DNA from: Burkholderiaceae bacterium
GTDB taxonomy: Bacteria; Pseudomonadota; Gammaproteobacteria; Burkholderiales; Burkholderiaceae_C
DNA length: 64,000 nt
Direction of reading: 5' to 3'
Assembly: GCA_024235855.1 (NCBI GenBank)
Contig: JACKLN010000006.1
Location: 62,001 to 126,000, forward strand
Made by a program: the position numbers and the translations under genes. Below, in pieces: positions 25,198-33,904 of the stretch. The notes beneath the pieces are model-generated. The model was not told where the DNA came from, ran no database searches, and saw only the letters and a program-made list of their open reading frames with translations. Numbering within the stretch: the first letter of the stretch is position 1; each line of letters opens with the position of its first letter.

Positions 25198-25529
25198 GAG
25201 GGTCTTTCGAGGGCGGGTTGCCCCGCCGGTGTCAACGGCAGCGTGGTCGGTGCCACCCATGACCGGGGTCTCCTTCGGAACCGCTTGTGAAGCGCTCGAG
25301 GCCGGCCTGCGTCAAACCACGCATGCCATCCTCGGGCGCCGGGCAGCCTCTCGGGGCGACTTGACCGGGCACGTTTCCCTGGCCGTTTTTCAGGGAAAGC
25401 CCGCGAGTATACAAGGAAGCGCAGCGGGTCACAGCCCGGCTCGGCGTGAGATTGTGGCCGCGCATTTGAGGGTAAACCCTAGGAAATGTGGTTAGCATGC
25501 GCGCACTGCTGCTCTGAAGGGGCCACACG
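25198..25529. promoter_or_regulatory. Divergent regulatory region of rplM and the GNAT gene
   Basis: A 332-base gene-free stretch. On the minus strand a TATACT -10 hexamer (25411-25406) lies about 210 bases before rplM, giving room for a long leader; a -35 match is weak. On the plus strand, the inverted repeat AGGG-TAAA-CCCT (25469-25480) precedes TAGCAT (25493-25498) and a GAAGGGG ribosome-binding site for the GNAT gene. I see no RNA gene here. Confidence 0.4.
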
Positions 25530-26222
25530 ATGGCAACCGACCACGCCGCCGGCGGCACGCCGGCAACCGGCACCGCCACCCGGGCGCCGGACACCCCGCG
25601 TTGGGTACCGATCCGTTCGCTGGCGCCCCGGCACCGGCCACGCATCCTGACCCACCTTCTGGACCTGCCCGAGAGCGACCGTTACCTGCGCTTTGGCCAC
25701 CCGGCCACGGATGCCCAGATCGGCCGCTACGTGGACCTGATCGACTTCGACCGCGACGAGGTCTTCGGCATCTTCAACCGCCGGCTCGAACTGCTGGCGA
25801 TGGCCCACCTCGCGCACATGGGCGACCACGCCCAGGCGCACACGGCCGAGTTCGGCGTCTCGGTGCGGCCCACGCACCGGGGCCGCGGCTTCGGTGGCCG
25901 CCTGTTCGAACACTCGATGCTTCATGCGCGCAACCGCCATGTCGACACGCTGGTGGTGCATGCGCTGTCGGAGAACCTGCCGATGCTGCGCATCGCCCGC
26001 AGCGCCGGCGCCAAGGTTCACCGCGACGGCGGTGACGCGGAGGCGGTGCTCAAGCTGCGCCCGGAGACGCTGGGCACGCAGGTCGAGGAACTCATCGGCC
26101 GCCAGGCCGCCGAACTGGACTACAACCTCAAGCGCGGCGCGCGCCGGCTGGACGACCTGCTGGGCATCATCGCCGACGTGCATGCCGGCGTCGGCGGCAG
26201 CGGCGGGCTGGGGTCCCAGTGA
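25530..26222 (+). CDS. GNAT-family N-acetyltransferase
   Basis: A 230-residue protein with a GNAT fold at about 45-165. The acetyl-CoA pyrophosphate-binding loop is VRPTHRGRGFGGRLFEHSM (Q/R-x-x-G-x-G/A pattern), preceded by the beta-bulge strand AEFGVSV and followed by LVVHALSENLPMLRIARSAGAKV, where the Asn is typical. A proline/threonine-rich N-terminal tail and a C-terminal helical extension ending in a glycine-rich tail are extra. The acceptor substrate is unknown. A GAAGGGG site precedes ATG 25530. Confidence 0.88.
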   Translation: MATDHAAGGTPATGTATRAPDTPRWVPIRSLAPRHRPRILTHLLDLPESDRYLRFGHPATDAQIGRYVDLIDFDRDEVFGIFNRRLELLAMAHLAHMGDHAQAHTAEFGVSVRPTHRGRGFGGRLFEHSMLHARNRHVDTLVVHALSENLPMLRIARSAGAKVHRDGGDAEAVLKLRPETLGTQVEELIGRQAAELDYNLKRGARRLDDLLGIIADVHAGVGGSGGLGSQ

Positions 26223-26350
26223 CCGGCGGCTGACCCCTTGGGCGAGGGTGCGTAGCAGCACCCGCGGCCAGGGGGCAATCCCAAGGTCGTGCGAGGGTTA
26301 ATATCCGCCTCCGACGCGTCGGCCTTCGCCCGGCGGTCTCCGCCCGCGCC

Positions 26351-27103
26351 ATGTCGCCCGACACCATCCCTTGGATCATCGCGATCGCTTCGGCCGCCCT
26401 GCTGGCCGCCGCCGCCACGTTGTGGGCCCTGCGCCAGCGCAAGACCGAGCCGCCGCCCTTGCCCGAGGAATGGACGCTGACCGCCCGCCCGGTGTTCAGT
26501 TCCGACGAGCGCCGCGTCTACCGGCAGCTGCGCGAGGCGCTGCCGCACCACATCGTGCTGTCCAAGCTGCCGCTGGTCCGCTTCTGCCAGCCGACCGACC
26601 CGCAGCAGGTGCGCTACTGGTACGAGCTGCTGGGCTCGATCCACGTCGGCTTCGCGATCTGCAGCGCCAATGGCCGCGTGCTGGCCGCCATCGACATCGA
26701 CACCGAGCGTGGCAACTCGCGCCGCGCGCTGCAGATCAAGCAGAAGGTGCTGGCCGCCTGCCGGGTGCGCTACCTGCGCTGCCCGGTGGACCACCTGCCG
26801 TCGGTGCCCGAGCTGCAGCTGCTGGTGCCCCAGCAGATGCCCGCGGCGCGGGCACCGCTGGCCGCGTCGCCGGCACCGACGCCCACGCCCGGCGGCCGGC
26901 GACGCCAGCACCGGGCCCTGTGGCAGGACTCGGGCTTCTTCCAGGATTCCTTCTTCGGCACCGACAGCCGCATGAGCGGCGACACCGGCGCCCCCAGCGA
27001 ACTGGGCGGCTTCATGCGTGGCCTGTCGACCCTGCCGCCGGCGGCGGCCGGTGACGACGAGCCCGGCATCGACGGCAAGCGCGCCGCACCGGTGCGGCAT
27101 TGA
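26351..27103 (+). CDS. DUF2726-like protein with N-terminal membrane anchor
   Basis: A 250-residue protein. One transmembrane segment (IPWIIAIASAALLAAAATLW, about 6-25) precedes a DUF2726-type domain at about 45-165 (SSDERRVYRQLREALPHHIV, then SIHVGFAICSANGRVLAAIDID). This domain has a restriction-endonuclease-like look, with D-x-D and a later K in ALQIKQKVL, but activity is unproven. A proline-rich linker and a low-complexity C-terminus follow. The stop overlaps the TTG of the kinase gene (TTGA), so they are coupled. Confidence 0.75.
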   Translation: MSPDTIPWIIAIASAALLAAAATLWALRQRKTEPPPLPEEWTLTARPVFSSDERRVYRQLREALPHHIVLSKLPLVRFCQPTDPQQVRYWYELLGSIHVGFAICSANGRVLAAIDIDTERGNSRRALQIKQKVLAACRVRYLRCPVDHLPSVPELQLLVPQQMPAARAPLAASPAPTPTPGGRRRQHRALWQDSGFFQDSFFGTDSRMSGDTGAPSELGGFMRGLSTLPPAAAGDDEPGIDGKRAAPVRH

Positions 27104-28116
27104 CCGAGACCGCACCGGCGGCCTACGCCGGTTTCGGCCCCCAGCAGGTCCTCGACGCCCTGGACGCGGGCGGGCTGCGCGGAGATGGCCGCATCCTGCA
27201 GCTCAACTCCTACGAGAACCGGGTCTGGCAGCTGTTCCTGGAGGACGGCCGTGCGGTGGTGGCCAAGTTCTACCGGCCCGGCCGCTGGACCGACGCGCAG
27301 ATCCTCGAGGAGCACGCCTTTGCGCTGGAGCTCGCGGCCGCCGAGGTGCCGGTGGTGCCCCCGCTGGTGCTGGCGCCGGCCTCGTCGGCATTGACCTGGT
27401 TGCCCGCCGAGGCGCCCACGCTGGGCGTGTTTCCGGGCACCCAGCCACACCGATTCGCCGTGGCGGCTCGCTGCGCCGGCCGCGAGGCCGAACTCGAGCA
27501 GCCCGGCGTGCTGCGCCGGATCGGCGCCTTCATCGGCCGCCTGCACGCGGTCGGCGCGCGCCGGCCGTTCCTGGCGCGCACGACGATGGACCCGGCCACG
27601 GACGCAGCGCAGGCGCGTGAAGCGCTGCTCGCCCAGGGCCATGTCACCGACGCCGAACGGCCGGCCTGGGCCGACGCCTCGGCGCGCGCCGTCGACGCCA
27701 TCGCCGACGCCTTCGCGCGTGCCGGGCCCCTGGCCACGCTGCGCCTGCACGGTGACTGCCACCTGGGCAACGTGCTGTGGCGCGAAGGCCCGCACGTGGT
27801 CGACCTCGACGACGCCTGCAACGGCCCGGCCGTGCAGGACCTGTGGATGCTGGTCTCGGGCGACGCCGCCACGATGCGCCGGCAGTTCGACGAGCTGCTG
27901 GCCGGCTACGAGGACTTCCGCGACTTCGACGACAGCGAGCGCCGGCTCGTCGAGCCCTTGCGCACGCTGCGCATGCTGCGCCACGCGGCGTGGATCGCGG
28001 CGCGCTGGCACGACCCGAGCTTTCCGGCCAGCTTCACCTTCTTCGGCACGCCCGCCTACTGGTCGCAGCAGGCCGCGCAGCTGCGCGAGCAGTGTGCGCT
28101 GATGGCAGGCCGCTGA
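27100..28116 (+). CDS. srkA: Stress response kinase A (SrkA/YihE)-like protein kinase
   Basis: A 338-residue aminoglycoside-phosphotransferase-fold Ser/Thr kinase. In E. coli, SrkA counteracts stress-induced death. Visible elements are LNSYENRVWQLFLEDGRAVV (nucleotide loop), VAKFYRPGRWTDAQILEEHAF (Lys and helix-C Glu), the catalytic loop LHGDCHLGNVLW (Asp and Asn), and VVDLDDACNGPAVQDLWML (metal-binding Asp). The length is typical. The start is TTG 27100 overlapping the preceding stop. The N-terminus MTETAPAAYAGFGPQQVLDA fits the family. Confidence 0.9.
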   Translation: MTETAPAAYAGFGPQQVLDALDAGGLRGDGRILQLNSYENRVWQLFLEDGRAVVAKFYRPGRWTDAQILEEHAFALELAAAEVPVVPPLVLAPASSALTWLPAEAPTLGVFPGTQPHRFAVAARCAGREAELEQPGVLRRIGAFIGRLHAVGARRPFLARTTMDPATDAAQAREALLAQGHVTDAERPAWADASARAVDAIADAFARAGPLATLRLHGDCHLGNVLWREGPHVVDLDDACNGPAVQDLWMLVSGDAATMRRQFDELLAGYEDFRDFDDSERRLVEPLRTLRMLRHAAWIAARWHDPSFPASFTFFGTPAYWSQQAAQLREQCALMAGR

Positions 28117-28123
28117 CGGTTCA

Positions 28124-29137
28124 TCAGTCCTCCGGCGCCCACCACGCCAGGCCCAGGAACAGGCAGGCCTGCAGGAAGGGCCGGATCTCGGCCACCGATT
28201 GCCCGCTGCGCCGCTGCAGTTCGGCCGGCGAGAGCCGGGCACGGAACATCATCGATGCCAGCTCCAGGTGGCGTGGCAGCCGTGTGTACTGCTGCACCGA
28301 CGGGTCCTTGCAGGTGGCCAGCGGCGTGTGCCAGCCGTCCGCCGGCTGGTCCAGCAGCCGCCGGTCGCCCAGCGCGATGCCCAGGTCCCACACCAGTGCC
28401 GGCAGTTCGCGGGCGATCGCATCCGCCCCCGGGCTGCCGTGGTCCTGCACGGTGGGCACGCGGCGCTGCACGCGCAAGGCCTGCTGTGCCGCCGGGTCGA
28501 TGAGGGCGTAGCCCTGGGCGAAGTCCAGGCGCATCGTCGCCTGCGGGCCATAGGCGGCGACCAGGCCCTTGACGTCCGGGTCCATCAGGCCGCGCAGCAC
28601 CCAGGTCACCAGCAGGTCCTCCGCCGGCGTGAACGGTGGCGCATCCAGCGTCTGTGGCGCATCGTCGAAGCCCGAAGGCAGGCTGGAGGCAGCCACCACG
28701 CCCGGATCCCAGCCGCTGGCACCGAACTGCGGCGACAGCCCGCGCACCAGCGGCAGCGCACGCAGCTGCGTCAGCAGCATGCGCTGGCGACGCTCGAACA
28801 GCGCCATGGCGCTGGCCGACGGGTCAGCGCTGCCGGAGAAGTCGCAGGTCAGCAGCGGCCGGGCGTCCACGATGCCGGCCAGGCGCTGGGCTGGCGTCTG
28901 CTCCGTGAACCGGCGGTCGGCCAGCACCAGGTCGCCGGCGCGGGTGTCGATCTCCAGCAGCAGGTCCAGCGTCTCGCCCAGGCGCTCGCAGATCAGGCGG
29001 AGGTCGCGCATCTGCGTGTCGGTGAAGCCCAGCGGCTGCAGACGCAGCCGGGGGCGGCGTTCGGCGTGCCGGCGCGCCGGCATCAGCCGGGTCCAGAAGG
29101 AGGCATTCATGGCGCGGGAGACCGTGGCGGTGAACAT
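28124..29137 (-). CDS. Protein of unknown function behind the CHASE2 kinase
   Basis: About 337 residues with the chosen start ATG 29137 (MFTATVSRAMNASFW). A later ATG (29110) and an earlier one in the upstream gene's tail are alternatives, and none has a strong ribosome-binding site. It is soluble, Leu/Ala/Arg-rich, with no signal or membrane segment. Segments that stand out are FTDTQMRDLRLICERLGETLD, a central RGLMDPDVKGLVAAYGPQAT, and a C-terminal helix-turn-helix-like stretch (LSPAELQRRSGQSVAEIRPF). It is the last gene on the minus strand of a signalling cluster and lies 58 bases after the kinase stop, so it may be an output or accessory protein. I do not recognise the family. Confidence 0.65.
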   Translation of the reverse strand: MFTATVSRAMNASFWTRLMPARRHAERRPRLRLQPLGFTDTQMRDLRLICERLGETLDLLLEIDTRAGDLVLADRRFTEQTPAQRLAGIVDARPLLTCDFSGSADPSASAMALFERRQRMLLTQLRALPLVRGLSPQFGASGWDPGVVAASSLPSGFDDAPQTLDAPPFTPAEDLLVTWVLRGLMDPDVKGLVAAYGPQATMRLDFAQGYALIDPAAQQALRVQRRVPTVQDHGSPGADAIARELPALVWDLGIALGDRRLLDQPADGWHTPLATCKDPSVQQYTRLPRHLELASMMFRARLSPAELQRRSGQSVAEIRPFLQACLFLGLAWWAPED

Positions 29138-29195
29138 GCCTGCACGATAGGCAGCACGGGCGCCGCCTCCCATCCGGACGCAACCGATTCGGCGC

Positions 29196-31553
29196 TCAGG
29201 GATTCCCTGAACCGGCACCGGCACCGGCACCTGCGTCACGCAGGTCGGGCAGGCGCAAGGTCATGCATTCGCCGCGCCCACCCGGGCCCGGTTCACCGGT
29301 CAACGAGCCGCCGTGCCGCCGTGCGACGCGGCGCACGAACAGCAGGCCCAGGCCGACGCCGCCGGCGCCGCCGACACGCAGCGACTCCTCGCCGCGCACC
29401 AGGGCCTGCCGCTGGTCCGCCGCCAGGCCGGGGCCCGCATCGACGACCTCGATGCGGGCCCCGGCCGGGTCGCGCCAGGCGCGCACGGCCACCGTCGTGC
29501 CGGGTGGTGCGTGCTTGACCGCGTTGGACAGCAGGTTGGCCAGGGCGCGGGTCGCGAGCGCATGGTCCAGCCACAGCGGTGCGCCGGCGTCCACCTGAAC
29601 CGACAGCGCGACGCCAGCCGCGGCGGCGGCGGCCCGCCACTCGGCCACGGCCTCGTCGACCAGGGCCGCCAGGTCCAGGGCCTGCGGCACCAGCGGCCGC
29701 GTCTGCGCCCGAGCCGCATGCACGAAGTCGTCGGCCAGCGCCAGCGTGCGTGCCGCCAGCCGGCGCATCTCGGGCACCAACTCGTCGGCCGGGATCGGCA
29801 GGCGACCCTGCTGCGCCAGGTCGGTCAGCATCAGCATGCTGCTGGCCGGGCCCCGCAGATCGTGACTGACGAAGGCCAGGGTCTCCTCGCGCAGGCGCTG
29901 CGCCTCGCGCACCGACGAGAGATCGGCCAGCGACACGACGAGACGAAGATGCGCCGACAGGTCGACCATCGCCAGGTGCAGCAGCCAATGGCCGGCCCCC
30001 AGACGAACCTCGACCGTCAGGCCGGTGCCGCCGGGCGTCAGGGCCGCGAGCCGGGCGGGCCAGTCGCTGGGCGGGTCGGTAGAGAATTCGCCGATCAGCC
30101 GGCCCAGGTCGAGCCCGATCAGATCGGCGGCCGTCTCGACCTCGAACAGCGCCGCGGCGCGGGCGTTGGCCAACGCCACCCGGCCCTGGGCATCGCCGAC
30201 CAGGGTGGCCGTCGGCAGGCTCTCCAGCGCACCAGCCAGGAACAGGCGCGCCTCGCGCAAGGACGCGCCGGCCCGCGCCAGGTCGTCCAGCCGACGCGCC
30301 AGCGGGTCGGGGTCGGCACCGAGGTCGCGCTCGTCACCGGCCGGCGCCGCCGGCCGGGCGGAGACGCGATGTTCGGCGTTCAGCACCGGCTCCTCGGCCA
30401 GGCGTCGGATCTCGCGGTCGAGCACCTGCATGGCGTACTCCAGCCGGCGCCAGCTCCACAGCGGGTAGGCCAGTGCCGCGGCAAGGGCGAACGGCAGCGG
30501 GCTCCACGCCCAACCGGCACCCACCGACAACACACTGGCCACCACCGCCAGCGGCACCGAGATCAGGGCCACCGTCAAGGCGCGGCGTGCCCCCACGCGC
30601 CGGAAGCCGAACACGAGGCCGGCCACCGCAGTTGCACTGGCGATCGCTTCCCCCCACGCCGGCACCGGGCGCAGCGCGCCGCCGTCGCGCAGCAGGGCCG
30701 TCGCGTTGGCCAGCACCTCGATGCCCGGCATGGCGCGGTGTCGGGCATTGACCGGCGTGGCCAGCGTGTCCCCCAGGCCCTGCGCCGTCATGCCCACCAG
30801 CAGGTAGCGGCCCGCCAGGGCGTCGGCCGGCACACGGTCACGCAGCACGTCCAGGGCCGACACGCGCGGCACGCTGCCCGGTGGCCCGGCAAAGCGCAGC
30901 ACCAGCCGGCCATCGCGCCGCCAGCCCTCGGGCGCGGCCAGCGGCGCGGGATCGGCTTCCGGCCGCAGTGTCGGGTGCAGGCCGTCGCCGCCGGCACGCA
31001 GCAGCGCCAGGGCCAGGTGCGGGTAGGGTGATGCTGCCGGGCCGGCCTGCAGGAACAGGTGGCGCAGCACGCCATCGGCGTCGACGGCCGACTCCGCAGC
31101 GCCGAGTGCCGCGGCAGCGTCGCGCAGCGGTGGTGTCGGCGTCAGGACCGACAGGCGGCCATCGACGGCCTGCCAGGCCACCGGCAGCACCACCGGCGCC
31201 GCACGGGCCAGCGCCGCGGCGAGCCAAGGGTCGCCCTCCGGCTCGGGTTCGCTGAGCAGCAGGTCCAGCGCGATCGCCTTCGGCCGTGCCTGCGCCAGGC
31301 GGTCCAGCAGCGTGGCGTGCACGGTGCGCGGCCAGGGCCAGCGGCCGATGGCCTCGATGCTGGCATCGTCGATGGCCACGATGACGATGTCCGGGGGCGC
31401 CGGCCGCGCCCACCAGGCCAAGGCGGCGTCCTGCAGCACGCGGTCGGCGCGCCAGACCGCGCCGCCGAGTGCGAGCCACAGGGCCAGCGCGGCCAGCACC
31501 GCGGCGATCAGCGCATCATCGCGCCGACGCCGCAGCGCCGGGGTCGGCCTCAC
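29196..31553 (-). CDS. CHASE2-domain sensor histidine kinase
   Basis: A 785-residue membrane kinase. After an N-terminal membrane helix, an extracytoplasmic CHASE2 domain (about 40-300) contains VIVAIDDASIEAIGRWPWPR and later GRYLLVGMTAQGLGDTLATP. Two to three membrane helices follow (about 305-370), then a PAS-like domain (about 425-540) with LPTATLVGDAQGRVALANAR. The HisKA box is ETLAFVSHDLRGPASSML, with the phosphoacceptor His in SHDLRGP. The ATPase domain has NLLSNAVKHAPPGTT, VVDAGPGLAADQR and VGLGLLFVRRVARRHGG. It starts in an ATGA overlap with the LysM/FecR gene and shares an operon with a NarL-type regulator, its likely partner. Confidence 0.9.
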   Translation of the reverse strand: MRPTPALRRRRDDALIAAVLAALALWLALGGAVWRADRVLQDAALAWWARPAPPDIVIVAIDDASIEAIGRWPWPRTVHATLLDRLAQARPKAIALDLLLSEPEPEGDPWLAAALARAAPVVLPVAWQAVDGRLSVLTPTPPLRDAAAALGAAESAVDADGVLRHLFLQAGPAASPYPHLALALLRAGGDGLHPTLRPEADPAPLAAPEGWRRDGRLVLRFAGPPGSVPRVSALDVLRDRVPADALAGRYLLVGMTAQGLGDTLATPVNARHRAMPGIEVLANATALLRDGGALRPVPAWGEAIASATAVAGLVFGFRRVGARRALTVALISVPLAVVASVLSVGAGWAWSPLPFALAAALAYPLWSWRRLEYAMQVLDREIRRLAEEPVLNAEHRVSARPAAPAGDERDLGADPDPLARRLDDLARAGASLREARLFLAGALESLPTATLVGDAQGRVALANARAAALFEVETAADLIGLDLGRLIGEFSTDPPSDWPARLAALTPGGTGLTVEVRLGAGHWLLHLAMVDLSAHLRLVVSLADLSSVREAQRLREETLAFVSHDLRGPASSMLMLTDLAQQGRLPIPADELVPEMRRLAARTLALADDFVHAARAQTRPLVPQALDLAALVDEAVAEWRAAAAAAGVALSVQVDAGAPLWLDHALATRALANLLSNAVKHAPPGTTVAVRAWRDPAGARIEVVDAGPGLAADQRQALVRGEESLRVGGAGGVGLGLLFVRRVARRHGGSLTGEPGPGGRGECMTLRLPDLRDAGAGAGAGSGNP

Positions 31554-33187
31554 GGCGTGGTCACCACCGGTTCGCCGCCGGCGCGCACGCAGTCGCCAGC
31601 GCCGTTGCGCAGGCAGTGCGGCACGTCGAAGAACTGCGCGCCGCCGAAGGGGCCGACGAAGCCGTCGGGGTCGATCGCGCGCAGGCGCACCCAGTAGCGG
31701 CCGCTGGCCGGGCGCGGGATCTCGATGAAGGTCTCGGCCCAGCGGCGGTCCAGCAGCAGGGTCCCGAAGGCCGGGTCGGCGGCCATCTGGAAATCGAAGG
31801 TCTGGCCGGGCAACCCCTTCCAGGCAAAGCGCACGCCGTGGTCGCCCACCGCCGGCTTGGGCGGCAGCGGCGGCGCCGGACGAAGCTCGAACTGCTCGGC
31901 GTCGCCCCAGGGCCCGAGGTCGCCGTCCGGCCGCACGCTGCGCAGCCGCCAGTGGTAGGTGCCCGGGGCCAGGTCTTCGACGACGGTGCCGGTGCTGCGC
32001 AGGCCGTCCAGCTCGCGCAGCGGGGCAGCGAAGGTCGGCTCGGTGGCCAGTTGCAGGCGGTAGCTGCCGGCGTCGGCATTGGCGGCCCAGCCGAACTCGA
32101 CCCGGGTGCCGAAGCGCCTTTCGCGCGGCGCCGGGGCCGAGGGCAGCGGCGGCTCGGGCCGCGCCTTCAGCCGGAAGGGCAGGTCGGCGTCCAGGCCCTC
32201 GAGGCCCAGACCATCGACGCCGCGTACGCGAAGCAGGTAGTCGCCATCGGGCAGCCCGGCAAAGCGCAGTTCGCTGCCTTCGGGCCGGTGGGCGACGCGC
32301 AGGTCACCGAGCACCTGCTCGAAGCGGGCGTCCCGCGCCACCTGGGCGCGCCAGGCCACCACGCCGGCCATGCCTGCCGGTGTGGGCAAGACGAAGCGCA
32401 CGAGCACACGCTCCTGCAGGCGCGACAAGGTCGCCAGGTCGGGCGCCGGCAGCAGACGGACCGGCTCGGCCACGCGGCCGGCGGTGTCGATGACGGTGCC
32501 GAATCCCGCCTGCACACGTTGTTCACCGGGCGCACCACCCGAAACGGCCACCACGCCTTCGGTGACTTCGCCGCGGCTGCGCGGTGGCTCGGTGTCGCTG
32601 GCGACCCGGAACTGGGTGCCGCGCACGCCGAGCACGCCCTGGGGCGTGTCGATGCGGAACCCGGGTTCGCCGCCCCGCGCCGGGGCGGCATCGATCTCGA
32701 CCCGCCTGCTGCCCAGGCGGGCGCGGGCACGGGTGACCGGCGTGTCGGGCACGACCCGCGACTCGGTCAGCCCCAGGCGGCTGCGCGGGCGCAGCCGCAG
32801 CACCGTGCCATCGACCAGGCGGATCACGGCGTGGCCATCGTCGCCGGTGACCACCTCGCTGCCTTCGTCCAGGCTGGCCGGCGCCTGCACCGTGCCGATG
32901 CGGCCCAGCAAGGTCGCCGGGCGCGGTTCGGTGCGCATCCACGCGACCGGGATGCGCAGCCGCGCACCAACCGGGATGCGGTCGGGGTTGGCGATGCGGT
33001 TCAGGCGTGCCACGGCGCGCCAGCGGCGCGGCTCGGCCAGCAGCTGGCGGCCAATGCCGATCAGCGTGTCGCCGGGTACCGTCACGTGCAGATGCTCCAG
33101 CGGCGCCTGCGCAGCCGCCGTGAGGGGGGCAGCCGCGCCCAGACTGACGAGCACGGCCACGCACACGGCACGCAGCGAAGCAGTCAC
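31550..33187 (-). CDS. LysM- and FecR-domain periplasmic protein with Fn3-like repeats
   Basis: A 545-residue exported protein. The signal peptide is VTASLRAVCVAVLVSLGAAA (GTG start). A LysM murein-binding domain follows at about 38-85 (VTVPGDTLIGIGRQLLAEPR). Next is a FecR domain at about 105-225 (DEGSEVVTGDDGHAVIRLVD, with later GVLGVRGTQFRV). Several beta-sandwich repeats make up the C-terminal half (YRLQLATEPTF, YHWRLRSVRPDGDLGPWGDA, YWVRLRAIDPDGFVGPFGGA). GTG 33187 overlaps the regulator's stop (GTGA). It may be the murein-attached sensor partner of the CHASE2 kinase; this is inferred from the operon. Confidence 0.88.
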   Translation of the reverse strand: MTASLRAVCVAVLVSLGAAAPLTAAAQAPLEHLHVTVPGDTLIGIGRQLLAEPRRWRAVARLNRIANPDRIPVGARLRIPVAWMRTEPRPATLLGRIGTVQAPASLDEGSEVVTGDDGHAVIRLVDGTVLRLRPRSRLGLTESRVVPDTPVTRARARLGSRRVEIDAAPARGGEPGFRIDTPQGVLGVRGTQFRVASDTEPPRSRGEVTEGVVAVSGGAPGEQRVQAGFGTVIDTAGRVAEPVRLLPAPDLATLSRLQERVLVRFVLPTPAGMAGVVAWRAQVARDARFEQVLGDLRVAHRPEGSELRFAGLPDGDYLLRVRGVDGLGLEGLDADLPFRLKARPEPPLPSAPAPRERRFGTRVEFGWAANADAGSYRLQLATEPTFAAPLRELDGLRSTGTVVEDLAPGTYHWRLRSVRPDGDLGPWGDAEQFELRPAPPLPPKPAVGDHGVRFAWKGLPGQTFDFQMAADPAFGTLLLDRRWAETFIEIPRPASGRYWVRLRAIDPDGFVGPFGGAQFFDVPHCLRNGAGDCVRAGGEPVVTTP

Positions 33188-33828
33188 CGGGCCTCCCCGG
33201 TCCACTGCAGGGCCACCCGCACCAGCTGCGCCGGCGAGTCGGCGCCGAGCTTGACCTTCAATGCCTGCTTGTGCGTCTCGATGGTCTTGACGCTGCGGTT
33301 GAGCGTGTCGGCGATCTCGCGCGTGCTGCGGCCGGCCGCCACCAGCCGCAGCACCTCGAGTTCACGCGGCGACAGGTCCGGCCGCGCCGGCGCCGGGCCA
33401 CCGACCCGCCGCAGCAGCGATTCGCGCATGGCCGGGCTCACGTAGACGCGGCCCGCCAGCACGGTGTCGACCGCGTCGAGCAGCGAGGCCGTGAGCGCGG
33501 ACTTCGACACGAAGCCATCGGCACCGGACTTCAGCGCGCGCTCCGCGTACAGGTCCTCGGCCAGCGAGCTGAGCACGATGACGCGCATGCCCGGGCACTC
33601 GGCCCGCAGGCGCGGCAGGGCCGTCAGGCCGAAATCGTCTCCGAGCGACAGATCCAGCAGCAGCAGGTCGCACGGCGCTTCGGCCAGGCACGCCAGGGCC
33701 GTTCGTGCATCGTGCGCCTCGCGGACATCGAAACGTGCGCCGAGCAGGCTGCGCACGCCGAGGCGGACGATGTCGTGGTCGTCCACCACCAGCGCACGCA
33801 GCAGGCCTTCGGTGCTTTCAGGGGGCAT
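33184..33828 (-). CDS. NarL/FixJ-type response regulator
   Basis: A 214-residue regulator with an N-terminal receiver domain (LRALVVDDHDIVRLGVRSLL; acidic pair DD, phosphoacceptor Asp in DLLLLDLSLGDDFG, Lys in GFVSKSALTAS) and a C-terminal LuxR-type helix-turn-helix (LSPRELEVLRLVAAGRSTRE, with IADTLNRSVKTIETHKQALK next). It is the first gene of a minus-strand operon with the LysM/FecR and CHASE2-kinase genes and probably receives phosphate from that kinase. ATG 33828 (MPPESTEGLL) is preferred over an ATG 29 codons upstream because the latter adds a low-complexity tail. Confidence 0.93.
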   Translation of the reverse strand: MPPESTEGLLRALVVDDHDIVRLGVRSLLGARFDVREAHDARTALACLAEAPCDLLLLDLSLGDDFGLTALPRLRAECPGMRVIVLSSLAEDLYAERALKSGADGFVSKSALTASLLDAVDTVLAGRVYVSPAMRESLLRRVGGPAPARPDLSPRELEVLRLVAAGRSTREIADTLNRSVKTIETHKQALKVKLGADSPAQLVRVALQWTGEAR

Positions 33829-33904
33829 GTCGGGCGCGGGCCCTCGCTGTGGCCCGCCGGGCCGCCCGCGCGCCCCGATGTTAGCGGTTGCTACTGGGTG
33901 CTGG

